From contig OZ026546.1 in NCBI GenBank assembly GCA_964020155.1, positions 5,605,400 to 5,635,399 of the forward strand: a stretch of 30,000 nucleotides of DNA, read 5' to 3'. Made by a program: the position numbers and the translations under genes. Origin of the DNA: Chondrilla cf. caribensis (taxonomy: Eukaryota > Porifera > Demospongiae > Chondrillida > Chondrillidae). Below the pieces are notes generated by a model. The model ran no database searches, was not told the DNA's origin, and saw only the letters and a program-made list of their open reading frames with translations. This document shows, one piece after another, positions 1-10,920 of the stretch (position 1 is its first letter; every line of letters begins with the position of its first letter).

Positions 1-201
1 TATTATGTATGGAATATTATATTATATTATTATATATGTTATGAATAATGACTAGCTGTATTCACTCTTAACATTTGAAACTGAATGGAACTATAATACA
101 ATGCATCCATTGACAGATGCATGATTGAATATCCTAATATATATTATAATAATATTACGATAAAACAAATGTAAAAACATCGTAAACCTCAGAATCCCAA
201 A

Positions 202-1854
202 ATGGAGTCCTTCGTCAAGTGCTCACGTACTTTTCTTGTATTTGCCATTCATCTCCTGTGTTTGAGCACCAGGGGGAGCTGTAAGTTCAATGTGAATCTA
301 GCTGTTGTGCAGTGATCATATCTCAAATTTATAGCATATAGCACTGAAATATGTAACATATAAACTTCAAATACTTATAATAATTACATAACTAAATATA
401 TGCTCCATCCCTTAGGTTAAACAATGTACATTCATTCTCACTAGTAAATAATATTTTTAAGTTAATATAGGATAATTATGTATATAGAAGCCTTGATATA
501 CTTGAAGCACAGGTGAACACGATAGTCATCTGGTAATTTTATTATATGTGGGATTTGTATATATTCTCTTGAAATATTGACAAACGAATATAATCACATT
601 ACGTCAACAAAATGGACATAATCAGGTATGTACATGTACCAACTCTCATTATGATTAGTAATGTAGTCTATAATACATGTACAATTATATTATGATAATT
701 TTATTGCGGAATATCAATATACGTAGGTGAGATGAGACCAAGTGGTACGGTCTCGTTGGATTGTGGTAGTCAACAGACTTTTGCTTGTAGAGTAACTGGT
801 GTAGTGCTGTGGACTGTGACGGGATTGAGTGGGATAAATGCCATTGAGATTAGCAGTATGAAAGCAGCCAGCAACAATAGCAGGATAGCTACTACTGATC
901 CCAGTGATAGTGTCCAAGAATCTACCATCATCATCAGTGGGTTTACCACAGCAGACGATGGAGGAACTGTTCAGTGCCTGGATAGGGTGGTTTTTGGTCC
1001 CCATGGATCCGGAGTTGCTACTATACATATTGAATCAGGAGGTAATCATAAGGAGTGTTTAAAGTATTATCAGTGTTTCCTGCAGCATGAACTGCCTCAG
1101 GGTGCTTAGGAGCCATGCAGGGGGTGCACTCTTATATTAATTAATTGAAATGGACATTCCATTGTCAACTTCATCTTCCTGCGATTGCTATTGTTCTGAC
1201 AAAGAGCATGATATATAATATAGTCACATTGCTGCTTTGTGCACGTTTTATCTAATAGATAGGCATACATTTTGATATTCCATTACTAGTGTGGCCACAT
1301 TCACATCCAGGACATGTCCACCATTGATTGACAATTTTTAAATTAGCTTACCTACATAATATAAACTCTCCTCTTTCTGCCAGCCAGATATGGACTATAA
1401 TGTTTCAGGACATAATATCATATATGACACTTCGTCAACAAATGCTTGTTAATTAATGTTAATCAAGCAATATCTTAAAGTTATCCAGTATACTGCTATA
1501 CTGGTTGAGAAATAGGCATGGTGGACATATGATATTTGGTTGGAAGCTCAATTTTATTTGCTTCATAATATAATAATATTATAATATTATATAATATTAT
1601 TGTTATCAACAGGTTGTTCAAATTCATTCGAATCAGTGAAAGCCCCACTTCTAGCTGGCCTCATACCAACTGTTGTACTCTTGTTGGCTAATGTGGTCAC
1701 TGTAGTGGTTGCTGTTCTCATTACAAGACACTGCTACAAGAAGACAAGAAAGAACAGGTCTTCTCTGAGACGTGACATCCCTTATTACGAGCAAATTGAG
1801 AGGACTGGTACAGATGACTATGTAAGAATGAGCCCAAATCCTTTATACATTTGA
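202..1854 (+). CDS. Single-Ig-domain transmembrane receptor, YxxM/NPxY tail (three exons)
   Basis: Proposed exons are 202-280, 727-1041 and 1613-1854, joined by GT/AG introns that all fall in phase 1, the usual phase around Ig domains; the joined product is 211 aa. Exon 1 is a signal peptide (MESFVKCSRTFLVFAIHLLC start, hydrophobic core). Exon 2 is one Ig-like fold: B-strand Cys in FACRV, core Trp in VLWTV, and an F-strand DDGGTVQC that matches the DxGxYxC pattern with the Tyr replaced. Exon 3 encodes a short stalk, a hydrophobic membrane segment (about 25 residues from LLAGLIP to AVLIT), a basic stop-transfer CYKKTRKNR, and a short tail with YYEQ, DDYVRM (a YxxM motif, the p85 SH2 type) and NPLY (PTB type) just before the stop. 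It is probably a cell-surface receptor or adhesion protein signalling through recruited adaptors. The ligand is unknown. It lies outside the duplicated unit but resembles the other Ig genes in architecture. Confidence 0.72.
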
Positions 1855-2613
1855 CACTGGGAATGATGACATCGCGTTCATGATTATCTGCATGGTATAC
1901 TCATAGGTGTCTATTGTACCCTTGATTCACTTTTAAATTTGCTAATAGTGAGTGTGACCATTACATTATTATTATTATCTAGTTTTCTATACAATTGCAA
2001 GTTGTCATTCAAGACCCTCTACTAATTACACTAGCTATATCAGTTTTGTATTGAAGTTTTGCAATGCATGGCGTTCATAGCGTGGATACTCAACTCCCCC
2101 CACAACATGCACCACGGTACGCGTTGGGGTTGAATATTCCTGGCTACAGGTGAAGCGTGTGCGCGTTACAAAGCGCGTTCCGATGCAATACTGTATTCAT
2201 ATATACGCGTTATATAGATATGGGCGTGGCTGATGGAGATCGGCCATTTTATATCCAATATGCACACCTGATCCAGAAGGCTCGAGTTTATCATGGCAAG
2301 AGGACTGTGATCCAGTGAATACGGACTAGCCTATAAGTCAGAGCGGGGAAAAGTACACTCCGTTGGAATCCTAATTCAATAGTATGCGCAAAGGAGGGAT
2401 TCTCGCGCCATTACTAAACGTACGTACCCGGTAGCTTTGTACTTATTTAGGCTTAGCCTTCTTGAGGTCTACGGTGCCACTAGCAAAACCCTTGCCGCTG
2501 TCAGGGGTTATCCCAGCAGTACGAAGTTTATGTAGCTGAATTCAAATAGCCTGATATGGAATACAAAACTGTACAAATCCAAATATTAATTTGTTTACTC
2601 TCAGTACTTTAAT
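1855..2613. other. Intergenic region without a recognisable gene
   Basis: This is the 3' flank of the first Ig receptor followed by about 450 bases of less AT-rich DNA (about 2080-2500) with several CG dinucleotides (gcgcgttcc, acgcgttata). No long ORF with coding character is seen on either strand. The right end is immediately upstream of the next signal-peptide exon and may hold its promoter. The segment is not part of the duplicated unit, because no matching sequence precedes the copy at 12797. Confidence 0.6.
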
Positions 2614-2671
2614 CTTGAAATAAACTCCTTCATTTTCATCTCTCTTTCCTATCATCTGAACACCATCCAGC

Positions 2672-3694
2672 ATGCTTCTGATGCCACTAGGATCTGCTAT
2701 ACTGTTTGCAGTGTGTGTGGAGTTGATAACGATTGCAGCCAGCAGGAACTCAACTAACACAGATTCCTTTGATGAAGCAAACACAACAGTCATAAATGGT
2801 GTGTGCACGCGCGCGCGTGTGTGTGTGTGATTTTGTTGTATTTAACATTTAGCACTGTTACACAGTACAATAATTTGTTCACAGCATCCATGTCAGCTGA
2901 TGACGGTAGTATGTTATTTATCAAATATCATGATTATTACAGTGGTACATTCAATTATTCGTAACCCAAATGATCTACACCAGAAAATATAATACCACTG
3001 AGCTCTAGGATACATTTAAAGTTACAACTCAACTGCTGCCTGTGAATCTTACTCTGTATATCAATCCACTGTCACTTGGTATAGATATGATGTTTTCTTC
3101 TTTTCTTCAGAATCCTTTTTCTTTATAAATCCAACCAATGTTTCCTCCACCATTGGGCTCAATGTCACCTTCTGGTGTCAGCACAGCTCATTCACTAGAG
3201 ATTTGCAGTGGCAAATTTTATCCAGGTCCGAAGTTGTGATGACCGTTGATATCAACAATCCAGTACAACCTCCTCTGTACTTCACTGTGGCATTAGATGG
3301 GCTATCCAGGTTGACAGTTACAGTCAGGACAGACCTAGCCGGCTATTGCTTCCGATGTCATGTTCTCCCGGCTAATAGGACATCAGAACGTGGATGTTTA
3401 CTGATTCAAGGTATTCGCTCGCACATAGATGCAACTGTAAACCTTTATGGTATTTTTGTATTCAGGAGTGTATTGCATGTGTGCATACATACATTGGTAC
3501 TAAAGTGTGATTTTACAGTATGTAAATATGCTTGGTTGTATGTTAAACCATATACCGGTATTTTGACTGAAAATATCATCAGTGCATTAAATGTTGCTGT
3601 TCTGCAGTGCCTGACGAATCTTCCGACAATTCGACAAGTGAGATCTGCACTGAGTGTTTACTTGAATTCCTTCACAGAACAACATGTACACACA

Positions 3695-3758
<64 letters not shown>

Positions 3759-4133
3759 TGTACGTGTACACACACGTGCACATACACACACATGCGCACA
3801 CATGTGCACACGCACACACACGCACGCACACACACACACGCATTCTAATGCACACAGTTGTACTTTGTTTCAGTATGTCACAACTTCTAACTTGTGAATA
3901 AAATTTTACCGAATGCAGTCGATCATTCCTTAGTTTTAGCTGCTGTTCTGCCATTTGCTGTTTTTGCACTGGTCCTACCAGCTGTTGGGATGGTTGTGAC
4001 CTTTGTAGCAGCCTGTGTTCTCAAGCGCATCAACAGTATTGCCATAAGAGTGGCCCCAGCTGACCCTGGGCAGGTGGTGGAGAATCCCTCCTACAAGCAG
4101 GGGAGCTCTCAACTACAGGAGTCAAATCTGTAG
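2672..4133 (+). CDS. Single-Ig-domain transmembrane receptor, NPSY tail, copy A
   Basis: Proposed exons are 2672-2798 (signal peptide from MLLMPLGSAILFAVCVELIT), 3111-3410 (Ig domain), 3608-3637 (10-codon stalk VPDESSDNST) and 3919-4133 (membrane segment and tail). All junctions are phase 1; the product is about 223 aa. A possible 21-base micro-exon at 2885-2905 (ASMSADD), also phase 1, would give 230 aa. The Ig fold shows VTFWC (B strand), LQW (C-strand Trp) and DLAGYCFRC (DxxxYxC F strand), with NVT and NRT glycosylation sequons. Exon 4 begins IDHSLVLAAV, runs through a hydrophobic segment to VAACVLKRI, and ends in a tail containing VENPSYKQ, an NPxY motif for PTB/SH2 adaptors. Intron 3 carries a long (CA)n tract. 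The neighbour on the right is a convergent pseudokinase. Function is inferred as cell-surface recognition; ligand unknown. The copy at 12797-14641 confirms the exon borders. Confidence 0.7.
3689..3840. repeat. (CA)n microsatellite in Ig receptor intron 3, copy A
   Basis: An almost pure CA tract grades into imperfect CA/CG/TG blocks. It sits between the stalk exon and the membrane exon, so His-Thr or Cys-Val polypeptides read across it are not real. The equivalent tract in copy B (14057-14345) is longer and differently interrupted. Confidence 0.95.
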
Positions 4134-4744
4134 CATCGGCAGTCTTCTTTTATTACCATAATAATTATAAGTGGTATTGTATCACAGATTCATTAAAGAT
4201 TAAATCCAATCATAACATAAAATTGAATTTCATAATAATTAATTGATTCACCTATATTATTTGGACTTTCGTTGGGTGTGTAATTAAAAAATATGTGACA
4301 TTGTGTACAGTGTATATAACAGTTACTTTAATATGTATATTATATGACATTGAGGTAATATGAAAATGTGTAATAAATGCTACATGCACAGTATTATGTT
4401 TATAAATTTTGATAATTTTTACTATTAATTCTCGATTACAAAAATTGTCTTTAAGTTTGAACATTAGAAATTTCCAATTACTCATTTTACTCACAGCAAT
4501 ACAAAATCACCTGCACAAATTGTGCTGAAATAAAACACATGTATAATAATATATATCAAATTGTACATAAAAATACATTATAAAGATACAATTATTATTC
4601 TGCTATTTTTAAACAATTAATTGCTATAAATATTGTGTCATTAACATATTTCAACATACATCATACTGTCACTACAACGATGCAATGAATCAAAATAATC
4701 TGATTCAATACAAAATAATAGGGTGCGTATTATTAATACTTTTC
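4134..4744. other. Intergenic AT-rich region between convergent genes
   Basis: This lies between the stop codons of the Ig receptor (+) and the pseudokinase (-). An ATTAAA at 4192-4197, about 60 bases after the Ig stop, could serve as a poly(A) signal; it is altered in copy B. No coding signal is visible on either strand. Confidence 0.5.
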
Positions 4745-7223
4745 TTAGGAATGTTTCTTAATGAGGTTGCCGATTGCCCAACTGGGCGGAGAGGTGACAT
4801 AGGTGTACACCTTGTTTTGAGAGGATCCACTGAGCACATCCGGTGGATTTAGGTGGAGGCTCAACCCAGATAGCTTGCGTCTTTGTCTGATAGAAGAACT
4901 AGGTTCTTGCATTGGTTCCTCGTCAGGCATTCCAGTGTTGGAGGGTACAAGACTACCGATGACATAATAAGGGTCTTCACTGCTATCCTACAAAGCATTG
5001 AGGAAAGCAAGATGAACACGAACAATCAGTCAATGCACAATCACTGAACACAATAATATCGTCTGTTGCAAATTGTCAAGAACAACAGTGAACCATCCTT
5101 TTACAAAAAATGAAAATGCAATCTGCAATTCCCTAGTCAATTCATGGAATATACATTGTGTGTGAAACTTTGTAGGAACTCAGTAGACCATAATAAATCA
5201 CAATAATATCATCACTGGTTGTCAAGTTGTTTACATAATATGTACTATGTGTTATAATAACTATCTTCCCAAATATGTTACACCCATCCCATAACTATGT
5301 GGGATTCTATCACAATAACAATTCCACAGAATTTGAGCTAGGAAACTAAGCATAATTTTATATAGTATAATATTATTAGACAGTAGATGTGTGAGGCAAG
5401 TTCTGATGCCTTACGAAAATTCAACAGTAGGAAAGAAACACAGTGCTACTCGAGGTTCCTACGCTGATTATACCCCTGATCAAAGACAGAGCGAAGATAG
5501 GGAAGTATATACCACCAAGAATTGTCCTGCTAGGGTTACCTGGCACTTCTGAGTGCCTGAAAAAACTGTGAAAAAGGCCAAGACGAAATATTTTCGGGCA
5601 AATCCACCAAATTTAAAAACCACCAATAACTTTTTCGGGCAAATCTACCAAATTTTGTCCCTGCCGAATTTCCCTGCTATATGGGTATTACAGATTTAAA
5701 AATAATGATAATAGTTAAAACCTAGTCTTTGTCTCAAACAGACAGATATAAGCACATTATGTGGTCGTCAACACAGTGTCCTCCAATTGATTAACATTAC
5801 ATGTACATTGTAGGCCATCTTGTATGGACAGGTGGCAATGCATTGTGGAAATACTTAGGTACAGTGTCTATAGCTGCTACACAGCCTGTCAGTAGTGCAC
5901 AGTCACATGTTACAGTCTGGTCATACTCACATCTGATTCGCTGTCAGAATCTTCCTCCTTCACAGACATTAGCTGATGATAATTATTGTCCACTGCTAGC
6001 TGATGTCTACCTGTTTGACTACGATACTGTGGTGGCAAGGTGGACACTTTCTTAGTTTTTGGAAAGCTGCATTTTAGATTACATTCGCTGATAGCTTTTG
6101 CTCTAGGCCGATGTCTACTCATCAGTGGAGGGGTGTTGGGTACCGGGATGTTGATGTCCTTTGGCAAAGCCAGGAGTGAACGGAGATGTTCCTGAATATC
6201 CATCATTGTCTTGTTATTTGCTGCGATTCCTTGAACTGTGTTTTCCAATGCTTCGCTGATTTCAAACACGTTGTGTAGGTGACCGATACTCAGTTGTTCA
6301 GTCAGCTGGGAAATCTCTTTGTGTATGACATCCAATCTAGGTCTATCTGCAGATTCCGTCTTCAAGCAATTCTTGATCAATGGTAGAAATAGCTTATCCT
6401 TGCCTTCAAGTTTTTTAAGGTACATCATTCTACGGGCTTCTTCACTGTAAAGTACAACCATGTCATCATCTGAAGAGCTGAGTTGTAGTGGCTGTACGGA
6501 GGGTACTGGAGTCTCCTGAATTAGCGTGTGAAGGCAGAGAACACCGAACGAGAATGCGTCCTTAGTTGCAGACAAGGTCAAATTCTTCTCTCTCAATTTG
6601 CGAGAAGGTGGCTCGAAAAAATCTGGCGGAACGTGATACGATATACTAGCGTTGTAGGGTTCTAGCTGGTTATCGTATGTGTGAAACTCGGATCCTGTAA
6701 TCTTCACTCCGAGGTCTAGTTTACCTCTCAGATCTTCACTAACATACACGTGGTCTGCCTTTAGGTCCCCAAACGGTACTGGAGGCTCCAAGGAGTGCAG
6801 ATAGTAGAGAGCAGAAGAGATATCGTAGAGAATGGTGCTTTTGACGGAGAGAGGGAACTGTGATTTCGGTCGTGTTTCCAGCAGGACCTTCAGGTTGGCC
6901 GCCAGACGTTCGGTCACCATCCACACAGACACTGCCCCTCCCACCTCGTAGAGACCCAATAACGATACGATGGCGGGATGCCTCAGTCTCCTCCACAACT
7001 CAACGGTCGATATCAGGTCCTCGTTAACTTTCCCTGCCACTCTGGCAGCACAAGGCGTGTGCATCCACTCGGCTTCAAGCAACTCACCGAAATAACCATA
7101 GTGGATAACGTCCTCGGAAACAACCACGTCATTTAAGAGTAGACTAGACCAGATGGGCGTCCCGCGTTTCACTTGTGAGGCTTCCACAGCTAACAAATCT
7201 TTCTCGCGAACCTCGTCACCCAT
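4745..7223 (-). CDS. TKL-like pseudokinase, minus-strand paralogue, copy A
   Basis: Two exons are proposed: 7223-5931, then 4987-4745, with donor GAT|GTGAGT and acceptor TTGTAG in phase 0, giving 511 aa. The start chosen is MGDEVREKD, because an in-frame stop lies a few codons upstream and this Met is conserved in copy B. Residues about 41-310 form a protein-kinase fold: YGYFGELLEAEW (glycine-loop region), RRLRHPAIVSLLGLY (alphaC/beta4), YLHS (alphaE), DAFSFGVLC (alphaF, residues 222-227) and a DRPRLDVI C-lobe end. Catalytic residues are lost: Arg61 stands where the VAIK Lys belongs (CAARVAG), FGD (151-153) replaces HRD, DLKADH lacks the metal-binding Asn, and TGS (176-178) replaces DFG. It is therefore probably inactive and a scaffold or allosteric partner. 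The C-terminal part is helical then Ser/Pro/acidic-rich, with DPYYVIG and VYTYV tyrosines in exon 2. No signal peptide or membrane segment is seen, so it is likely cytosolic. It is transcribed away from the paralogue at 7498. Confidence 0.78.
4988..5930 (-). other. Intron of the minus-strand pseudokinase, copy A
   Basis: The intron is 943 bases and AT-rich. Around 5585-5660 it holds about two units of a roughly 40 bp direct repeat (core ataactttttcgggcaaat) that has an extra unit in copy B. No coding potential is seen inside. The reading frame that crosses 5801-6055 on the plus strand is a shadow of the exon. Confidence 0.6.
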
Positions 7224-7497
7224 CCCACCACAGACACTCCAACACGAGCAGGCGAGGTCGACTATTATGTTCTATTATTACATAATATTTACTATACTAA
7301 TACTCTATGTGAATTTATAGGGTACGTATATTATGTGCACGAAGTATAGTGCCATATTGGCTGAGCGGACAGGACGTGACTGTTTCTGGGACTCGTAAAC
7401 GGAGGGTACATCATGTGACAATCACGTGAAATGATAGTATAATAGTTATACTGCGCCATTCTGGTTATACGCATATTATAGCCATCGCATTTCTCGG
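7224..7497. promoter_or_regulatory. Divergent promoter between head-to-head pseudokinase genes, copy A
   Basis: Only 274 bases separate the two start codons, so 5' UTRs and promoters must share this stretch. It contains TCACGTGA at 7422-7429, a palindromic E-box of the bHLH-Zip type, with a near match catgtgac just before it. It also holds two short direct elements, gttatac and ttatacgc, near 7446-7470. The E-box and surrounding bases are kept in copy B. No TATA box is assigned with confidence. Confidence 0.5.
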
Positions 7498-8760
7498 ATG
7501 AATCCTTTGCGCTCACTGACAGAAAGTCAACCTCGCCTTGTGCTCAAAGATGTCACGATCTTCAACGACATCCTCTACTATGGCTCTTTCGGCGAGCTGA
7601 TGAAAGCCGAGTGGATACACGCACCTTGTGCTGCGAGAATGGTGGGGAAAGTTAACGAAGATCTGATATCGACCGTTGAGTTGTGGAGGAGACTGAGGCA
7701 TCCCGCCATCGTATCGTTATTGGGTCTCTACGAGGTGGGAGGCCTAGGGGCAGTGTGGATGGTGACCGAACGTCTCGCGGCCAACCTAAAGGTCCTGCTG
7801 AAAACACGACCCAAATCACAGTTCCCTCTCTCCGTCAAAAGCACCATTCTCTACGATATCTCGTCCGCTCTCTGCTATCTGCATTCCCTGGAGCCTCCAG
7901 TACCGTTTGGGGACCTAAAGGCAGACCACGTGTATGTTAGTGAAGATCTGAGAGGTAAGCTAGACCTCGGAGTGAAGATTACCGGGTCCGACTTCCACAC
8001 GTACGGTAACTTGTTCGAATCCTACAACCCTAGTGTGTCGTTCCACGTCCCGCCAGATTTGATAAATCAAGCCTTCGCCAGTCCAAAACTGAAGGAGAAA
8101 GGAGGGTCTGCCTTGTCGGAAGCATGGGACGCCTTCTCGTTCGGTGTTCTCTGCCTGCACACGCTAATCCAGGAGACCCCGGTACCAAGTGGACACTCGC
8201 TGGAAAGTTGCAAAGGAGACGACGACAATGCCTATTTCCATACTGAAGTGGAATTGAGGAGTGAGTACATCATCAAGTTGGTGGACAAAGAGAAGCTATT
8301 TTTACCACTAATCGAGAGCTGTTTGAGCACAACCCCGGAATCAAGACCACCCTTGGACCACGTTCTCAGGGATGTGATGCAGATCTGCACTCAGGTGACT
8401 CACCATTATAGCGTCTCTACTGCAGGAGAATGCTTTGACTTGCAACGGTACCTGGAGGTCCTTGACAAGGAGGTTCAAATCAAAAAGGATGAATTGCAGC
8501 AAGTTCACGGCCAATTGTGTTCCCTTCTAAATTCTCCTCGGCAGCCACACTTCCACTCACTACATACCTCCCCGGACGTCTACTCCAGCAGTGAAGATTC
8601 CAATTTCTTCACTCGTACTTCTGAGCCTGCCAGCAAATCAAGTAGAACTAAGTCCTCAACAGACCCTGCATACTATCGCTATAGGACAAGATCAGGAGGG
8701 AAAATTGACTCACTCTCCTCTTATACCAGTGGAATTTCAGTATGTGTGTGTGTGTGTGTG

Positions 8761-8823
<63 letters not shown>

Positions 8824-8884
8824 TGTATGGTGAGTGTGTGTGTGTGTTGTGTGTGGTTGTGGTGTATGGTGTGTGGGTGTGTGG

Positions 8885-8938
<54 letters not shown>

Positions 8939-8998
8939 TGTATGGTGAGTGTGTGTGTGTGTTGTGTGTGGTTGTGGTGTATGGTGTGTGGGTATGTG

Positions 8999-9047
<49 letters not shown>

Positions 9048-9094
9048 GGTGGGTGTGTGGGTGGGTGTGTTATGTATGGTGTGTGGGTGTGTGG

Positions 9095-9138
<44 letters not shown>

Positions 9139-9959
9139 TGGTGTGTGCTTAGATGGGTGGGTGTGTATGGGTTATGAATGGTTGTGTGGGTGTGTACATG
9201 TGTGTAGGGGGGTGGATGGTTGTGTGTGTCCATGTGTTGTTGAGTTGACATACTTTGTCTGTGTATGTCATGATTTCTTCTCTTTTCCCCATTGCACAGT
9301 CGAGCAGTAATGAAACCTCATCCAAAGGTGACTTGTTGAGTTCATCAAGTCATTTTGATTCATCCTTAGAAGACCTTAGTGTCTGTTCCAAGGTATCAGA
9401 TCGGCATAAGGAAGAACATATTGACATCAACTCACCCCTATTAAAGATGTTGAGCTCTCCACCTGACCCTCCCACTGACATTGGGGTTGAGGACAAATCC
9501 TCTTCGGAACCACAGATGAGTTGGTACAAAAAAGTCATCAAGTCCCCATTTTTCAGAAGAAAGAAGCCACATTCCGTTAGTAGTGACTCCCCAATGAATG
9601 TCACAATGCAGAGGAGCCCTGCTTACGAGCCACAGGAGGTGAAACTCACTGCCCCCCTAATGAATGTCACAATGCAGAAGAACCCTGCTTACGAACCACA
9701 GGAGGTGAAACTCACTGGCAGCAGTGTGCATGGGGAGGACAGGATGCCGCTCTCCACTTCGGATGAAAAAGATGTGGAGATGATGCAAAACCCCTCCTAC
9801 GAAACCACCACACCTCGTTTAGGTGTAGATGCAGACCATGAATATGATTACATCAAGGCCAATGGACAGGAGGGTGGTCATAAAGACATGGAAGGGATAT
9901 TGACGGCTAACGTGGATATGACATGTAATCCTTCATATCAGCCAATACGGCACCATTAA
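7498..9959 (+). CDS. Pseudokinase with NPxY-repeat tail, copy A
   Basis: Exons 7498-8739 and 9300-9959 join in phase 0 (donor TCA|GTATGT, acceptor TTGCACAG) to give 633 aa. Residues about 20-300 are a TKL-like kinase fold: YYGSFGELMKAEW, RRLRHPAIVSLLG, YLHS, DAFSFGVLCL (211-216). Key residues are replaced: Arg47 for the VAIK Lys, FGD (137-139) for HRD, TGS (162-164) for DFG, so catalysis is unlikely. After a helical stretch (about 325-370) and a Ser-rich linker, the exon 2 tail carries SPAY (520), NPAY (542), NPSY (578), NPSY (624) and EYDYIKAN. These are PTB/SH2-type docking motifs. Two of them lie in a 22-residue tandem repeat. A basic patch FFRRKKPH precedes the repeats. No signal peptide or membrane segment is seen. 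It is probably a cytosolic scaffold that is itself tyrosine-phosphorylated (inference). Cys-Val runs in the intron are microsatellite read-through, not protein. Confidence 0.8.
8740..9150. repeat. Compound (TG)n array starting at a splice donor, copy A
   Basis: The intron begins GTATGTG and passes directly into TG repeats. Inside are units of about 115 bases (ggtgtatggtgagtgtg recurs at 8822 and 8937; gtggacatg or gtggacgtg recurs at 8882, 8997 and 9093). In copy B the same place holds only a simple tract of about 75 bases, so this array expanded in copy A or contracted in B. Confidence 0.9.
9594..9725 (+). repeat. 66 bp coding minisatellite, 2 units (NPAY repeat), copy A
   Basis: Two in-frame 22-residue units each begin MNVTMQ and contain PAYEPQEVKLT. 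The first has SPAY, the second NPAY. The unit length is a multiple of three, so unit gain or loss keeps the frame. Copy B has four units. Confidence 0.95.
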
Positions 9960-10148
9960 GACACCAAGAATAACGATGAGTATTCATAATATTAGGTATA
10001 AATAGTGCAGACCTTAAGCTGAAACTAGAGGTTGTTGATGTTATGTAATTTATTGTTTCAGTATTGTATGTGTGTGTGTGGGGGGGATGAGTGTATTATT
10101 TATGTGCATGCATGTGTGTAATGTGTGTGTTTCTCTCATGTGCACAGG

Positions 10149-10193
<45 letters not shown>

Positions 10194-10920
10194 GTGTTGA
10201 TGTTATGGGTAAGCTAGCTTACCTGTCTGCATTAACATCAGAAATATGTTTATTATTTTGTGTACCTTTTTTACATTCACGGTGATTATATCAGTTCATC
10301 GCTACCGGTACCACTTGTTAATGTGAATGTTCACATGTTTTTAAAATTTAAAGTTGAATTTAAAAGTGAAAGCCAATAAGGAATTGTCCCACCCCTCCTA
10401 GCTGCATGAGATGATAATAATAATATTATATTAGAACAGATAGTGATAAGACGTCGACGTATTGATCTCCTTGTCCTCTTGTGATGATTGTGAAGAGATC
10501 TACATGTTGACATGTATTAAATTAATAATATGCGTAGGGAATACATGGCTTTTAGGCTTGACCCATTGATATTGTGCAAATCATACTTGTTGAACCTAGA
10601 GGTACAGTACACATGTATTCATAATTATAATATATACACGTTATAATATGTAGTAATTAATATAATATTATAATGGAAGATATATATGGATTGTATTACT
10701 GTAAGAAGAACATGTTCCTGTTGATCATAACTAGCTATAGCTAGTGCACAACAAAATGTACAAGTGAATATGTGCATAATAATACACTGCAGTCAATGGC
10801 ATAAATTAAATGCGTAATTGTTTCTTGAAGAGTATTGTATCAATAATATGATATGTAATATCTATACACAATAATATATATTATAATAATATTATATAAG
10901 GTAACTGTATGCACTGTATA
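9960..10920. other. 3' flank of pseudokinase and AT-rich intergenic DNA, copy A
   Basis: The probable 3' UTR follows the stop. A TG microsatellite lies at about 10070-10190. The rest is AT-rich DNA conserved with copy B (20339-21356) but with no coding signal. No clear AATAAA follows the stop closely. Confidence 0.55.
10070..10190. repeat. (TG)n microsatellite downstream of pseudokinase, copy A
   Basis: TG tract interrupted by ggggggatgag and by a unique stretch ending tgcacagga. The copy B tract at 20449-20626 is longer. Confidence 0.9.

Noticed and set aside
3587..3969. Long Cys-Val and His-Thr reading frames
   Set aside because: They are translations of (CA)n/(TG)n microsatellites in introns, open in several frames at once. 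The same applies at 8721-9310, 12812-13295, 13958-14477, 19210-19510 and 20448-20724.
6739..6996. Additional ORFs overlapping the pseudokinase exons (also 7683-7940, 7960-8160, 17402-17659, 18251-18502, 18477-18803)
   Set aside because: They are antisense or frame shadows of exons whose true frame shows a kinase fold and is conserved between units.
9255..9299. MSVYVMISSLFPIAQ as the start of a separate tail protein
   Set aside because: These residues read intron sequence ending in a pyrimidine-rich acceptor. The frame joins exon 1 of the pseudokinase in phase 0 in both units.
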